From Vulcanimicrobiota bacterium (GTDB taxonomy: Bacteria > Vulcanimicrobiota > Vulcanimicrobiia > Vulcanimicrobiales > Vulcanimicrobiaceae): a stretch of DNA of 6,790 nucleotides. How positions within the stretch are numbered: position 1 is the first letter of the stretch; each line of letters begins with the position of its first letter. The stretch is taken from positions 1-6,790 of the forward strand of contig JAFAMS010000297.1 in NCBI GenBank assembly GCA_019233165.1, given 5' to 3'. Shown piece by piece: positions 1-5,977 of this stretch. Made by a program: the position numbers and the translations under genes. Under the pieces are notes generated by a model. It did not search any database. It had not been told where the DNA came from and was given only the letters and a program-made list of their open reading frames with translations.

Positions 1-670
<670 letters not shown>

Positions 671-702
671 CCGCCTTTGCGCCCGTGAATTGACCGCTTT
701 CA

Positions 703-1038
703 CTAATCTCCTAACGGGATGCCGTCGTCGTCTGTTGCTACGTCGAGCTCGTCTTTGAAGGATAGTACCTCCGGAGGCGGCGCGGCTCCGAACTCGTCGC
801 TGCCGACCTCCATTCCGGGATCGAATCCCCACGACAAATCGTCGGACGCTCCTTCGCCGAGCGGTTCGACCGAGGCCGGTCCCGGCGCGGGCTCGTCGCC
901 GCGCGAGCGCAAGTTAAGCATGCCTTCTTCGAGCCGCGATTTGATCTCATCGCTCCGCGCGCGGAGTGCGGCAATATCGGCCTCCGCCTTGGACTCGAGC
1001 TCGGCGAGCGCTTGCGCCGCCATCTCACTAGAGGTCAT
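703..1038 (-). CDS. Coiled-coil protein with acidic disordered tail, unknown function
   Basis: This 111-residue protein is not recognised. Residues about 5-46 (from SEMAAQALAELESKAEADIA to LRSRGDE) are rich in Ala, Glu, Arg and Leu and look like one long helix or short coiled coil. The rest (about 47-111) is rich in Pro, Gly, Asp and Glu, very acidic (for example ATDDDGIPLGD at the end), and probably disordered. There is no signal peptide or membrane segment. The ATG overlaps the stop of the preceding membrane-protein gene (ATGA, 1038-1035), and GAGG lies 7 nt before it, so translation is probably coupled. The two proteins may act together at the membrane, with the coiled coil on the cytoplasmic side; that is inference. 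About 180 bp, mostly repeat copy 1, separate it from gyrA downstream. Confidence 0.72.
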   Translation of the reverse strand: MTSSEMAAQALAELESKAEADIAALRARSDEIKSRLEEGMLNLRSRGDEPAPGPASVEPLGEGASDDLSWGFDPGMEVGSDEFGAAPPPEVLSFKDELDVATDDDGIPLGD

Positions 1039-1265
1039 CGTGACGCCTCACGCTGTTGCACGAGCGCACCCAAAAAAAGTCCGACTAGGCCTCCCAAGAG
1101 CGCCCCGACGAGCGCGATCGTGGCGAGCTCGCCGCCGAACGCTCCAATGCGTCCGAACGAGAAGACGCGAACGGTTGCGATGAACCCTTCGATGATCGCC
1201 GCCAGGACCGAGCAGACCGCACCGGAGATGACACCCACCACGATGTCGTCCAGTCGCAAATACAC
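1035..1265 (-). CDS. Small two-helix membrane protein, unknown function
   Basis: This 76-residue protein begins VYLRLDDIVV (GTG start at 1265-1263). It has two hydrophobic stretches, about residues 8-33 (VVGVISGAVCSVLAAIIEGF) and 47-69 (LATIALVGALLGGLVGLFLG), joined by a short loop with Arg and Gly. The second stretch carries small-residue spacing (GALLGGLVG) typical of tightly packed helices. The open frame continues upstream to 1463, but that part is antisense to tsaE and has a proline/arginine-rich shadow composition. GTG 1265 is preceded at 8 nt by GGAAGG, so it is preferred. The TGA overlaps the ATG of the next gene. The gene is divergent from tsaE, and the two 5' ends may overlap by about 23 nt. 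I do not recognise a family. Confidence 0.7.
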   Translation of the reverse strand: MYLRLDDIVVGVISGAVCSVLAAIIEGFIATVRVFSFGRIGAFGGELATIALVGALLGGLVGLFLGALVQQREASR

Positions 1266-1707
1266 GTTGGAAGCCTTCCCCGCACGACATGTGGTTTCAT
1301 CTCCGGCCGCGACGCAGTCTCTCGCGCGGGCGCTCGCCGCGCACCTACGGCCGGGGGACGTCGTCGCCGTCGAAGGCGGGCTCGGGAGCGGAAAAACGAC
1401 CTTTGTCCGCGGCCTCGCGACGGCGCTTTTGGGAACCGATCCCGTTAGCAGCCCGACGTTCACGTTCCGGCATCGCTATGGCGGGACCGAAGGCAGCCCG
1501 GCGCTCGAGCACGTCGACCTTTACCGCATCGACGACCCTGCCGAGCTCGCCGAACTGGGGTTGGAGGAGGCGTTTGCGACGGACGCCGTGACCGCGATCG
1601 AATGGCCCGAGAGGGCGCCCGAGCTCGTCGGCCGCCCGCGCTGGCGCGTCGTCGTCGATGGGAGCGGCGAGGAACCGCGAGCGATTACGATCGAGCGCCT
1701 TGACTGA
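1243..1707 (+). CDS. tsaE: tRNA threonylcarbamoyladenosine biosynthesis ATPase TsaE
   Basis: TsaE is the P-loop ATPase that works with TsaB and TsaD to make N6-threonylcarbamoyladenosine (t6A) at position 37 of ANN-decoding tRNAs. The 154-residue product matches the usual length (E. coli about 153). A Walker A motif, GGLGSGKTT, lies at about 45-53. Family motifs SPTFTF (70-75), HVDLYR (90-95) and IEWPER (119-124) follow in the expected order. The start is uncertain. ATG 1243 is used here; ATG 1228, TTG 1267 and GTG 1291 are alternatives, and none has a well-spaced Shine-Dalgarno. GTG 1291 would remove the overlap with the divergent membrane-protein gene and still leave about 22 residues before the GDVVAVEG strand. 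The stop lies 5 nt past the proposed tsaB start codon, so the two genes are probably cotranslated. Confidence 0.94.
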   Translation: MSSSRKYTLEAFPARHVVSSPAATQSLARALAAHLRPGDVVAVEGGLGSGKTTFVRGLATALLGTDPVSSPTFTFRHRYGGTEGSPALEHVDLYRIDDPAELAELGLEEAFATDAVTAIEWPERAPELVGRPRWRVVVDGSGEEPRAITIERLD

Positions 1708-2350
1708 GCCGATCCTTGCGCTCGAAGGCGCGCTCGGCGGCTTCTCCGTGGCGCTTCTTTCGAACGGCCGGCTGAACGTCAAATCGACCGGCGCGCATGA
1801 CGCGCTCGAACGCGGTCTCGTTCTCGTCGATGCCATCTTACGTGAAGAGGGGTTGAAACCGGCGGGGCTCGGCGGGCTGGCGGTCGGTACGGGACCGGGC
1901 GGCTTTACGGGACTACGGATTGCGATCGCTTTCGCGAAATCGCTCGCGCTAGGAAGCGGGCTCCCCCTCGTGGGCGTCTCGTCATTCGATATCGTCGACG
2001 AGGGGGCAGCCGCCGCAGGCCGCGTCCCGCGGCTGACGGTGGTGGAGGGAAGGCGAGGGGTCGTCTGCATCCGCCGCAGCGATCGAACCGGCGAGCGGAT
2101 TGCATGCGGGTTGCTCGAGCCCACTGTGGAGCGCGTGCTCGACGGGGATCGCGAGATCGCGCTCGTGGGCGCAACGGAGGACGTCTGCGGGGTGGTTGGT
2201 AAACGCGCAAAGTCCGTGCACATTCTTTCCGCGGGACCGGAGCCGCCCGCCGCCACTCTCGCCCGAATCGCGCGCACTCGCGACGCCGCCGCAAGCGCGC
2301 ACGCCATAGCCCCCGACTACGGCGAGCTCCCCGCCGCAAGAGAGCGATGA
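1700..2350 (+). CDS. tsaB: tRNA threonylcarbamoyladenosine biosynthesis protein TsaB
   Basis: TsaB is the ASKHA-fold partner that holds TsaD and TsaE in the t6A-synthesising complex. The 216-residue product opens with the phosphate-1-like strand ILALEGALGGFSVALL (about 5-20). It carries the family hallmark GTGPGGFTGLRIAIAFAKSL at about 63-82, followed by GLPLVGVSSFDIV. Most relatives have LALDT/S at the first motif; here the Asp is Glu (LALEG). TsaB is thought not to be catalytic, so this may be tolerated. TTG at 1700 is chosen because it places the first strand at the usual position and overlaps the tsaE stop by 8 nt; ATG 1658 would add 14 residues with no family counterpart. The length is slightly below the E. 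coli protein (about 231). Repeat copy 2 begins at the base after the TGA. Confidence 0.93.
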   Translation: MTEPILALEGALGGFSVALLSNGRLNVKSTGAHDALERGLVLVDAILREEGLKPAGLGGLAVGTGPGGFTGLRIAIAFAKSLALGSGLPLVGVSSFDIVDEGAAAAGRVPRLTVVEGRRGVVCIRRSDRTGERIACGLLEPTVERVLDGDREIALVGATEDVCGVVGKRAKSVHILSAGPEPPAATLARIARTRDAAASAHAIAPDYGELPAARER

Positions 2351-2485
2351 CGAAGGCAAGCATGTTCTTGCGGCCCACCTCGGGGAATCGTGATTCCATG
2401 CTAATGAAGCAAGGGCCGCGCAAAGGGGGGCCCCATGCAAAGCATGGGGGGCGCGGAGGGCTAGGCCCGGAGAGCCTTCAAAATT
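2351..2485 (+). repeat. Intergenic hairpin repeat element, copy 2
   Basis: This is the second copy of the element at 538-670, inverted in the DNA but in the same orientation relative to transcription. Homology begins directly after the tsaB stop and reaches the proposed rimI start. The core hairpin CCCCATGC-AAA-GCATGGGG pairs 2431-2438 with 2442-2449. Against copy 1 the sixth pair changes from C-G to T-A on both sides, which keeps the stem. A 6-bp outer stem (2416-2421 with 2451-2456) encloses it. A further imperfectly conserved palindrome, GGAATC-GT-GATTCC (2384-2397), is complete only in this copy. The element ends GGAG-AGCCTTCAAA-ATTAA. It separates tsaB from rimI inside an otherwise tightly packed operon. 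Confidence 0.87.
2469..2472 (+). promoter_or_regulatory. Candidate ribosome binding site for an ATT start of rimI
   Basis: GGAG at 2469-2472 lies 10 nt before ATT (2483-2485). That ATT is in frame with rimI and would restore the missing first beta strand of its acetyltransferase fold. The geometry matches the gyrA-proximal end of repeat copy 1. The role is inferred. Confidence 0.4.
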
Positions 2486-2521
2486 AAGGCGGAGATACGG
2501 CCTACGCTTGCGATCGAGCCT

Positions 2522-3001
2522 ATGGCCGCGGGGGACATTCCGGCGGTGCTCAAGATCGAGGCGGTTTCGTTCAGCACCTCTTGGCCGGTGAACGCGTTTA
2601 CCAACGAGCTCAACGAGAACAAGCTCGCGCATTACTTCGTCGGACGGCTCGGCGGCGAGATCGTCGCGTACGGCGGGATCTGGGTGATCCTCGAAGACTC
2701 GCACATCACGACGATCGCGGTGCACCCTTCGCAGCGCGGACGGCGCTACGGCGAACGCCTTCTCGTGCATCTTCTCGACGAGGCGATCGCGCGCGGCGCA
2801 TCGTGGATAACGCTCGAAGTGCGGGAGAGCAACGAGGTCGCTCAATCGCTCTATCGCAAGTACGGTTTCACCAACGTCAGCACGCGACGCGCGTATTATA
2901 GCGACAATAACGAAAACGCCGTCGTGATGTGGGCCGGAAACTTGCGCGGCGAGCTCTACAAAAACCGCTTGCGCGCGCTGCGCGCCGCACTCGACGGGTG
3001 A
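2522..3001 (+). CDS. rimI: Ribosomal protein S18-alanine N-acetyltransferase RimI-like
   Basis: This GNAT-fold enzyme probably acetylates the N-terminal alanine of ribosomal protein S18 using acetyl-CoA. RimI genes often sit beside tsaB, as here. Visible parts are VLKIEAVSFSTSWPVNAF (9-26), beta strands with HITTIAVHP (61-69), the acetyl-CoA loop QRGRRYGERLL (71-81), and the tail ITLEVRESNEVAQSLYRKYGF (96-116), which carries the N...A..LY..yGF pattern. In the loop, the first Gly of the common R-x-x-G-x-G is Arg. The protein is 159 residues from ATG 2522, but that start cuts into strand 1: in-frame codons upstream read EIRPTLAIEP, typical of a GNAT N-terminus. No ATG, GTG or TTG lies in frame back into the repeat; an ATT at 2483 fits. 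The stop overlaps the next gene as GTGA. Confidence 0.92.
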   Translation: MAAGDIPAVLKIEAVSFSTSWPVNAFTNELNENKLAHYFVGRLGGEIVAYGGIWVILEDSHITTIAVHPSQRGRRYGERLLVHLLDEAIARGASWITLEVRESNEVAQSLYRKYGFTNVSTRRAYYSDNNENAVVMWAGNLRGELYKNRLRALRAALDG

Positions 3002-3789
3002 GACGCCGCGCGGCTCTCGTGATCGTTGCCGGCCTCGTGCTAGGGACGGCGCGTCTAGCGGCGTTCGCGCAAGGCGCGCCGCGGACGGAAGGTCCCGTCA
3101 TCGACGGGATCGCCGTGGGCTCGCACGTCGCGGTCGCGATCCATGCATTGGGGATGCCGGCCGACGTGGCATCGCTCGACACCGGCCATACCTGGACCTG
3201 GCGCACGGCGGACGCGGAGCTTCACGCCATCACCGACGACGGCGCAATCGTCCGCGCGGTCGAAGACCGTCCGCTCGACAGCGCGGAGGCGATCGTCGTC
3301 AACGTCGACGGGAAGCCGGTGCGCCTGGGCTTGCGCGGATACACGTCCGCCCAGGCGGACTCCGATCTGAATTCGGTCGCCGGTCTCTCCTCGCGGACGA
3401 CGCGACTCTTCGATCTCGGACGCGGGCGCGTGCTGGTCTTACTGTTCGACGACGGCGGCTCGCTGACGCGCGCGGTCTACGGCGACCGCGGCTTCGTCGC
3501 GCGGCTCGGTCTGATGACGGCGGACGCGGAGATGGTCAAATCCCTGCGGTACGTCGCGCCGCGTCTGCGGGCAGCGCCGACGCCGGCGCCGGGCGCGACG
3601 CACGAAACTGTCGTGCGGTACGTCCTCGACAAAGACGGCCACGTGGACTCCGTCGCTATCGAGGTCGGCTCGAAGGACGCGGCGGTCGACGAGCAAGCCT
3701 TGCAGCTCGCGCGAAAAGCGGCGTGGATGCCGGCCAAGATCAACAACGTCCCCGTCCGCTCGGTCGCGTTCAGGATCGTGACGACGTGA
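2998..3789 (+). CDS. Secreted protein with TonB-like C-terminal domain
   Basis: This 263-residue exported protein starts at GTG 2998, overlapping the rimI stop (GTGA). Residues 1-25 form a signal peptide (MRRRAALVIVAGLVLGTARL, then AAFAQ), probably cut near AFA/QG. The middle (about 35-190) is a beta-rich region I do not recognise, with repeated strand-like segments such as AEAIVVNVDGKPVRLGLRG and GRVLVLLFDDGG. The C-terminus (about 187-263) reads VVRYVLDKDGHVDSVAIEVG, then DEQALQLARKAAWMPAKINN and VPV, which is the TonB C-terminal / AgmX-like pattern (V-x-x-DG-V, A-x-x-A-W-P-A). The N-terminus looks cleavable and lacks the proline-rich spacer of energy-transducing TonB, so an envelope-assembly or binding role is likelier than energy coupling. 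Its place between rimI and yqeK is unusual. The stop overlaps yqeK by GTGA. Confidence 0.82.
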   Translation: MRRRAALVIVAGLVLGTARLAAFAQGAPRTEGPVIDGIAVGSHVAVAIHALGMPADVASLDTGHTWTWRTADAELHAITDDGAIVRAVEDRPLDSAEAIVVNVDGKPVRLGLRGYTSAQADSDLNSVAGLSSRTTRLFDLGRGRVLVLLFDDGGSLTRAVYGDRGFVARLGLMTADAEMVKSLRYVAPRLRAAPTPAPGATHETVVRYVLDKDGHVDSVAIEVGSKDAAVDEQALQLARKAAWMPAKINNVPVRSVAFRIVTT

Positions 3790-4379
3790 ACGGCGTCAAT
3801 TTTGCGCAGATGTGCGGCCGCGTCCGGGAGGAGCTCGCGCAAGAGCATCGCTACGCCCACGTCGTCCGCGTGGCGCGTCTCGCCGACCGTCTGGCCCAAG
3901 CCCACGGCGAGGATCGCCGTGCGGCTCGCGTCGCCGGGATGCTGCACGATCTCGCGCGGCTCTACTCGGCCGAGAAACTCCTTGAAGAGTCGGCGGCGCG
4001 TGGGATTCCGATCGACGCTTTCGCGCGCTTGCATCCGGTGGTGCTGCACGCACCGCTCGGCGCCGAGCTCGCTCGCGAGCAGTACGGCATCGACGACGAA
4101 CGGATACTCTCCGCAATCCGCTCGCACACGCTGGGAGCACCCGGCATGAGCCGGCTCGACAAGATCGTCTTTCTCGCGGACGGCCTCGAACCGGGCCGCG
4201 ATTTCGCCGAGCGAAGCCGCCTCGAACGGCTCGCGCTCCACGATCTCGACGCTGCCATGCGCGCGACGCTGCGTTCGACGATCGCCTACCTCGCCGCGCG
4301 CGGACTCGCCGTCGCGCCGGCCACGACTTCTGCAATCGAATACTTCGCGCTTACGGAGAAGGAGAAGAAAACTGCCTGA
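3786..4379 (+). CDS. yqeK: HD-domain diadenosine tetraphosphate hydrolase YqeK
   Basis: YqeK is a metal-dependent (iron-type) HD hydrolase that splits Ap4A symmetrically into two ADP, limiting this stress nucleotide. The 197-residue product has the expected motifs: EHRYAHVVRVA (His25), AGMLHDLAR (His54-Asp55), LHPVVLHAPLGAELA (His83, His88), ILSAIRSHTLG (His114) and the hallmark LDKIVFLADGLEPGRDF (124-140, Asp132). The length is typical. The start is GTG 3786, which overlaps the preceding stop (GTGA) and places 24 residues before the first metal-binding His, as usual. The 3' end carries AAGGAG and overlaps the proposed rsfS start. yqeK next to rsfS is a common arrangement in many bacteria, which supports both calls. 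Confidence 0.95.
   Translation: MNGVNFAQMCGRVREELAQEHRYAHVVRVARLADRLAQAHGEDRRAARVAGMLHDLARLYSAEKLLEESAARGIPIDAFARLHPVVLHAPLGAELAREQYGIDDERILSAIRSHTLGAPGMSRLDKIVFLADGLEPGRDFAERSRLERLALHDLDAAMRATLRSTIAYLAARGLAVAPATTSAIEYFALTEKEKKTA
4359..4364 (+). promoter_or_regulatory. Ribosome binding site of rsfS
   Basis: AAGGAG is a near-consensus Shine-Dalgarno lying inside the 3' end of yqeK. Its 7-nt spacing points to CTG 4372 rather than TTG 4381 (16 nt) as the rsfS start. Both are in frame, and only three residues differ. Confidence 0.6.
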
Positions 4380-4713
4380 TTTGGTTGAGATCGTTCGCAC
4401 CGCGATCGAAGACAGGAAGGGTGAGGATATCGCCGTCCTCGACCTGGGCGGACGTACGATCGTCGCCGATACGTTCGTCATCGCCAGCGGCCGGTCGAAC
4501 GTGCAGACCCGGGCGATCGCCGACGCAATCACCGAACGCGTTCGCGAAAACGGCTACGGGATCGCGCGCACCGAGGGTTACGCCGACGGCGGCTGGATCT
4601 TGATCGATCTCGGGAGCGTCGTCGTCCACGTATTCACTCCCGAAAACCGCACGTTCTATAACCTGGAGCGGTTGTGGGGCGCGACCGCAGAGGCTCGCGC
4701 CAGAACGTCCTAG
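4372..4713 (+). CDS. rsfS: Ribosomal silencing factor RsfS
   Basis: RsfS binds protein L14 (uL14) on the large ribosomal subunit and blocks joining of the small subunit, reducing translation when nutrients are short. The 113-residue product matches the family: IVRTAIEDRKGEDIAVLDLG (7-26), VADTFVIASGRSNVQTRAIA (31-50), EGYADGGWILIDLGSVVVHV (68-87) and FTPENRTFYNLERLWG (88-103), all in order. The start is debatable. AAGGAG at 4359-4364 lies 7 nt before CTG 4372 (MPDLVEIV) but 16 nt before TTG 4381 (MVEIV), so CTG fits the ribosome-binding geometry better, although CTG starts are rare. With CTG it overlaps yqeK by 8 nt, like the tsaE/tsaB junction. Confidence 0.95.
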   Translation: MPDLVEIVRTAIEDRKGEDIAVLDLGGRTIVADTFVIASGRSNVQTRAIADAITERVRENGYGIARTEGYADGGWILIDLGSVVVHVFTPENRTFYNLERLWGATAEARARTS

Positions 4714-4845
4714 ATGCCGTCGTACCCGCCGCGAAGCAAGCGCGCCCTGCGGCAGAATCTGGTCCGTGCGGCAATTTGGGCGTTTCTGCTGCTCTTCGTG
4801 GCGAGCGTCGTCGGGGTCGCGATCGTAACGGTGAGGGCACGCTAG
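4714..4845 (+). CDS. Small single-pass membrane protein, unknown function
   Basis: This 43-residue protein has its ATG directly abutting the rsfS TAG. It has a basic N-terminus (MPSYPPRSKRALRQNLVR, 1-18), one hydrophobic helix (AAIWAFLLLFVASVVGVAIV, 19-38) and a short basic end (TVRAR), so an N-inside or tail-anchored position is likely. No convincing Shine-Dalgarno is seen, so translation probably depends on ribosomes finishing rsfS. In several bacteria a LytR-CpsA-Psr (LCP) cell-wall ligase gene lies near yqeK/rsfS, and its N-terminus looks like this (basic segment then one helix). The product could be a remnant of such a gene or an independent small protein; the following 78 bases show no continuing LCP-like frame that I could see. 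Confidence 0.6.
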   Translation: MPSYPPRSKRALRQNLVRAAIWAFLLLFVASVVGVAIVTVRAR

Positions 4846-4923
4846 CCCTGGCTGCCGAAACTCTGGCCCGCGCCCGCCGGTAGAACGGTGTGTCGGGAAC
4901 CTGGGAGGAAGACTGAAGATCTC

Positions 4924-5934
4924 ATGAGATTGTTAGCTGCGCTCGGCGTCACGGCGTTCGCCGTCGGAGCGCTCGCTGCACCGGTTTCGGCGCGCGACCA
5001 GTACGTGCTCGACGGCGCGCACATCTTTTCGGCATCCGCGGTCGACGCGACGAATCAGAAGATCGCCGATTTCCAGGCTCAGACGCACAAAGAGGTCGTC
5101 GTCTACACGACCGCTTCGCTCGGAGATGCAACCGTCGACCAGGCGGCGGAGCGCGTCTTCGCTCAAGAGCAAGTCAACGGCGTCCTGATCTTCATCTCGA
5201 AGTCGCCGAAGAAAATCGGCGTCTATCCCGACCGCGCGGCGCGCGACTATTTCCCACCGGGGACGACGAAGGCGATTCGCGATGCGATCGCGGCGAGCTT
5301 CAACAGCGGCAATTACGACCAGGGGCTCGCCAACGGCGTCGACCTCACGATCAACATGTATCGGTCGCATCTGCGCTCGGGGACGTCGTACCGCGTTCCG
5401 GCGACCGCGGGGGCGCCACGCGCCCCTACGACTCAGGGAGGCTTTAGCATGGGCTGGATCTTCTTCATCCTGATCCTCGTGGTCGGATTCTTGATCTTGC
5501 GCGCGATCGTCCGCGCGATCTTCGCACCCCGGATCATGGGAGGCGGTCCGATGGGCGGACCCATGGGCGGCCCGATGGGTGGACCGATGGGCGGTCCCGG
5601 CTATGGAGGTTACGGATACGGTCCCGGCTACGGCGGCGGCGGGGGCAGCTTCTGGAGCGGTTTGCTCGGCGGTCTCGGCGGTGCGTGGCTGGGGAACGAG
5701 CTGTTCGGCCAGCACCAAGGAAACGTCATCGGCAGCGCGGGGCTCGGCGGCGACGCCGGCCAGGGTTACGCCGACAACTCCGGTTTCCAATCCGATGCCG
5801 GTCAAGTCGACATGGGAAATGCGAGCTCCGGCGACTGGGGCGGCGGTGACTCAGGCGGCGGCTGGGGAGACTCGGGCGGCGGCTTCGGCGGCGGCGATAT
5901 GGGCGGCGGTGGCGATTCGGGCGGCGGCTGGTAG
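4924..5934 (+). CDS. TPM-domain (YgcG-like) membrane protein with glycine-rich tail
   Basis: This 336-residue envelope protein has a signal peptide (MRLLAALGVTAFAVGALAAP, cut near VSA/RD at 23). A TPM domain follows (about 27-150): YVLDGAHIFSASAVDATNQK, then EVVVYTTASLGDATVDQAAE, NGVLIFISKSPKKIGVYPDR and NSGNYDQGLANGVDLTINMY. One transmembrane helix lies at about 177-200 (GWIFFILILVVGFLILRAIV). After the helix comes a low-complexity tail: four perfect MGGP units (210-225), a Gly/Tyr stretch, and a C-terminus of SGGGWGDSGGG-type repeats ending in SGGGW. This matches YgcG/TPM proteins, which often have a helix and a Gly-rich end; members have been linked to phosphatase activity, photosystem II repair and membrane homeostasis, but the role here is unknown. 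ATG 4924 is chosen because it begins the signal peptide; GGGAGGAA lies 13 nt and GAAG 5 nt upstream. Confidence 0.88.
   Translation: MRLLAALGVTAFAVGALAAPVSARDQYVLDGAHIFSASAVDATNQKIADFQAQTHKEVVVYTTASLGDATVDQAAERVFAQEQVNGVLIFISKSPKKIGVYPDRAARDYFPPGTTKAIRDAIAASFNSGNYDQGLANGVDLTINMYRSHLRSGTSYRVPATAGAPRAPTTQGGFSMGWIFFILILVVGFLILRAIVRAIFAPRIMGGGPMGGPMGGPMGGPMGGPGYGGYGYGPGYGGGGGSFWSGLLGGLGGAWLGNELFGQHQGNVIGSAGLGGDAGQGYADNSGFQSDAGQVDMGNASSGDWGGGDSGGGWGDSGGGFGGGDMGGGGDSGGGW
5551..5598 (+). repeat. Four tandem 12-bp units encoding MGGP
   Basis: Four consecutive copies of ATGGGYGGNCCN encode MGGP inside the tail of the TPM-domain protein. They differ only at third codon positions, and a related imperfect unit (MGGGP) precedes them. 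Such repeats can change copy number by slippage or recombination without breaking the frame. Confidence 0.85.
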
Positions 5935-5935
5935 C

Positions 5936-5965
5936 TCTCAGAGCGTTCTCAGAGTTCCCTCATAG
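5936..5965 (+). promoter_or_regulatory. Three 8-bp direct repeats at 11-bp period (possible regulator site)
   Basis: TCTCAGAG occurs at 5936-5943 and again at 5947-5954, with a 6/8 match (CCTCATAG) at 5958-5965, all exactly 11 bp apart. An 11-bp spacing puts the repeats on one face of the helix, as in tandem sites of OmpR/PhoB-family response regulators (for example the TCACAG-type repeats of mycobacterial PhoP). The repeats fill nearly all of the 43-bp gap before the LolA-like gene. Activation or repression cannot be told from sequence, and no clear promoter was found beside them. Confidence 0.5.
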
Positions 5966-5977
5966 GATTCGTGGGCG

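Noticed and set aside
690..720. TTGACC resembling a -35 box on the plus strand
   Set aside because: No acceptable -10 box lies 16-18 bp downstream, and the genes on both sides are on the minus strand.
1012..1242. Upstream extension of the tsaE frame to 1012
   Set aside because: It would add 77 residues with no family counterpart, rich in Arg/Pro/Thr and antisense to the membrane-protein gene.
1658..1699. ATG 1658 as the tsaB start
   Set aside because: It adds 14 residues (MGAARNRERLRSSA) ahead of the normal first strand and overlaps tsaE by 50 nt; TTG 1700 fits family length and spacing better.
3477..4532. Long open frame of 351 codons on the minus strand opposite yqeK
   Set aside because: It is antisense to yqeK and rsfS, whose motifs are unmistakable. 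The product is Arg/Ala/Ser-rich with no domain, as expected for an open shadow frame in GC-rich DNA. The same applies to the minus-strand frames at 1345-2307, 1982-2845, 4933-5805 and 5960-6682.
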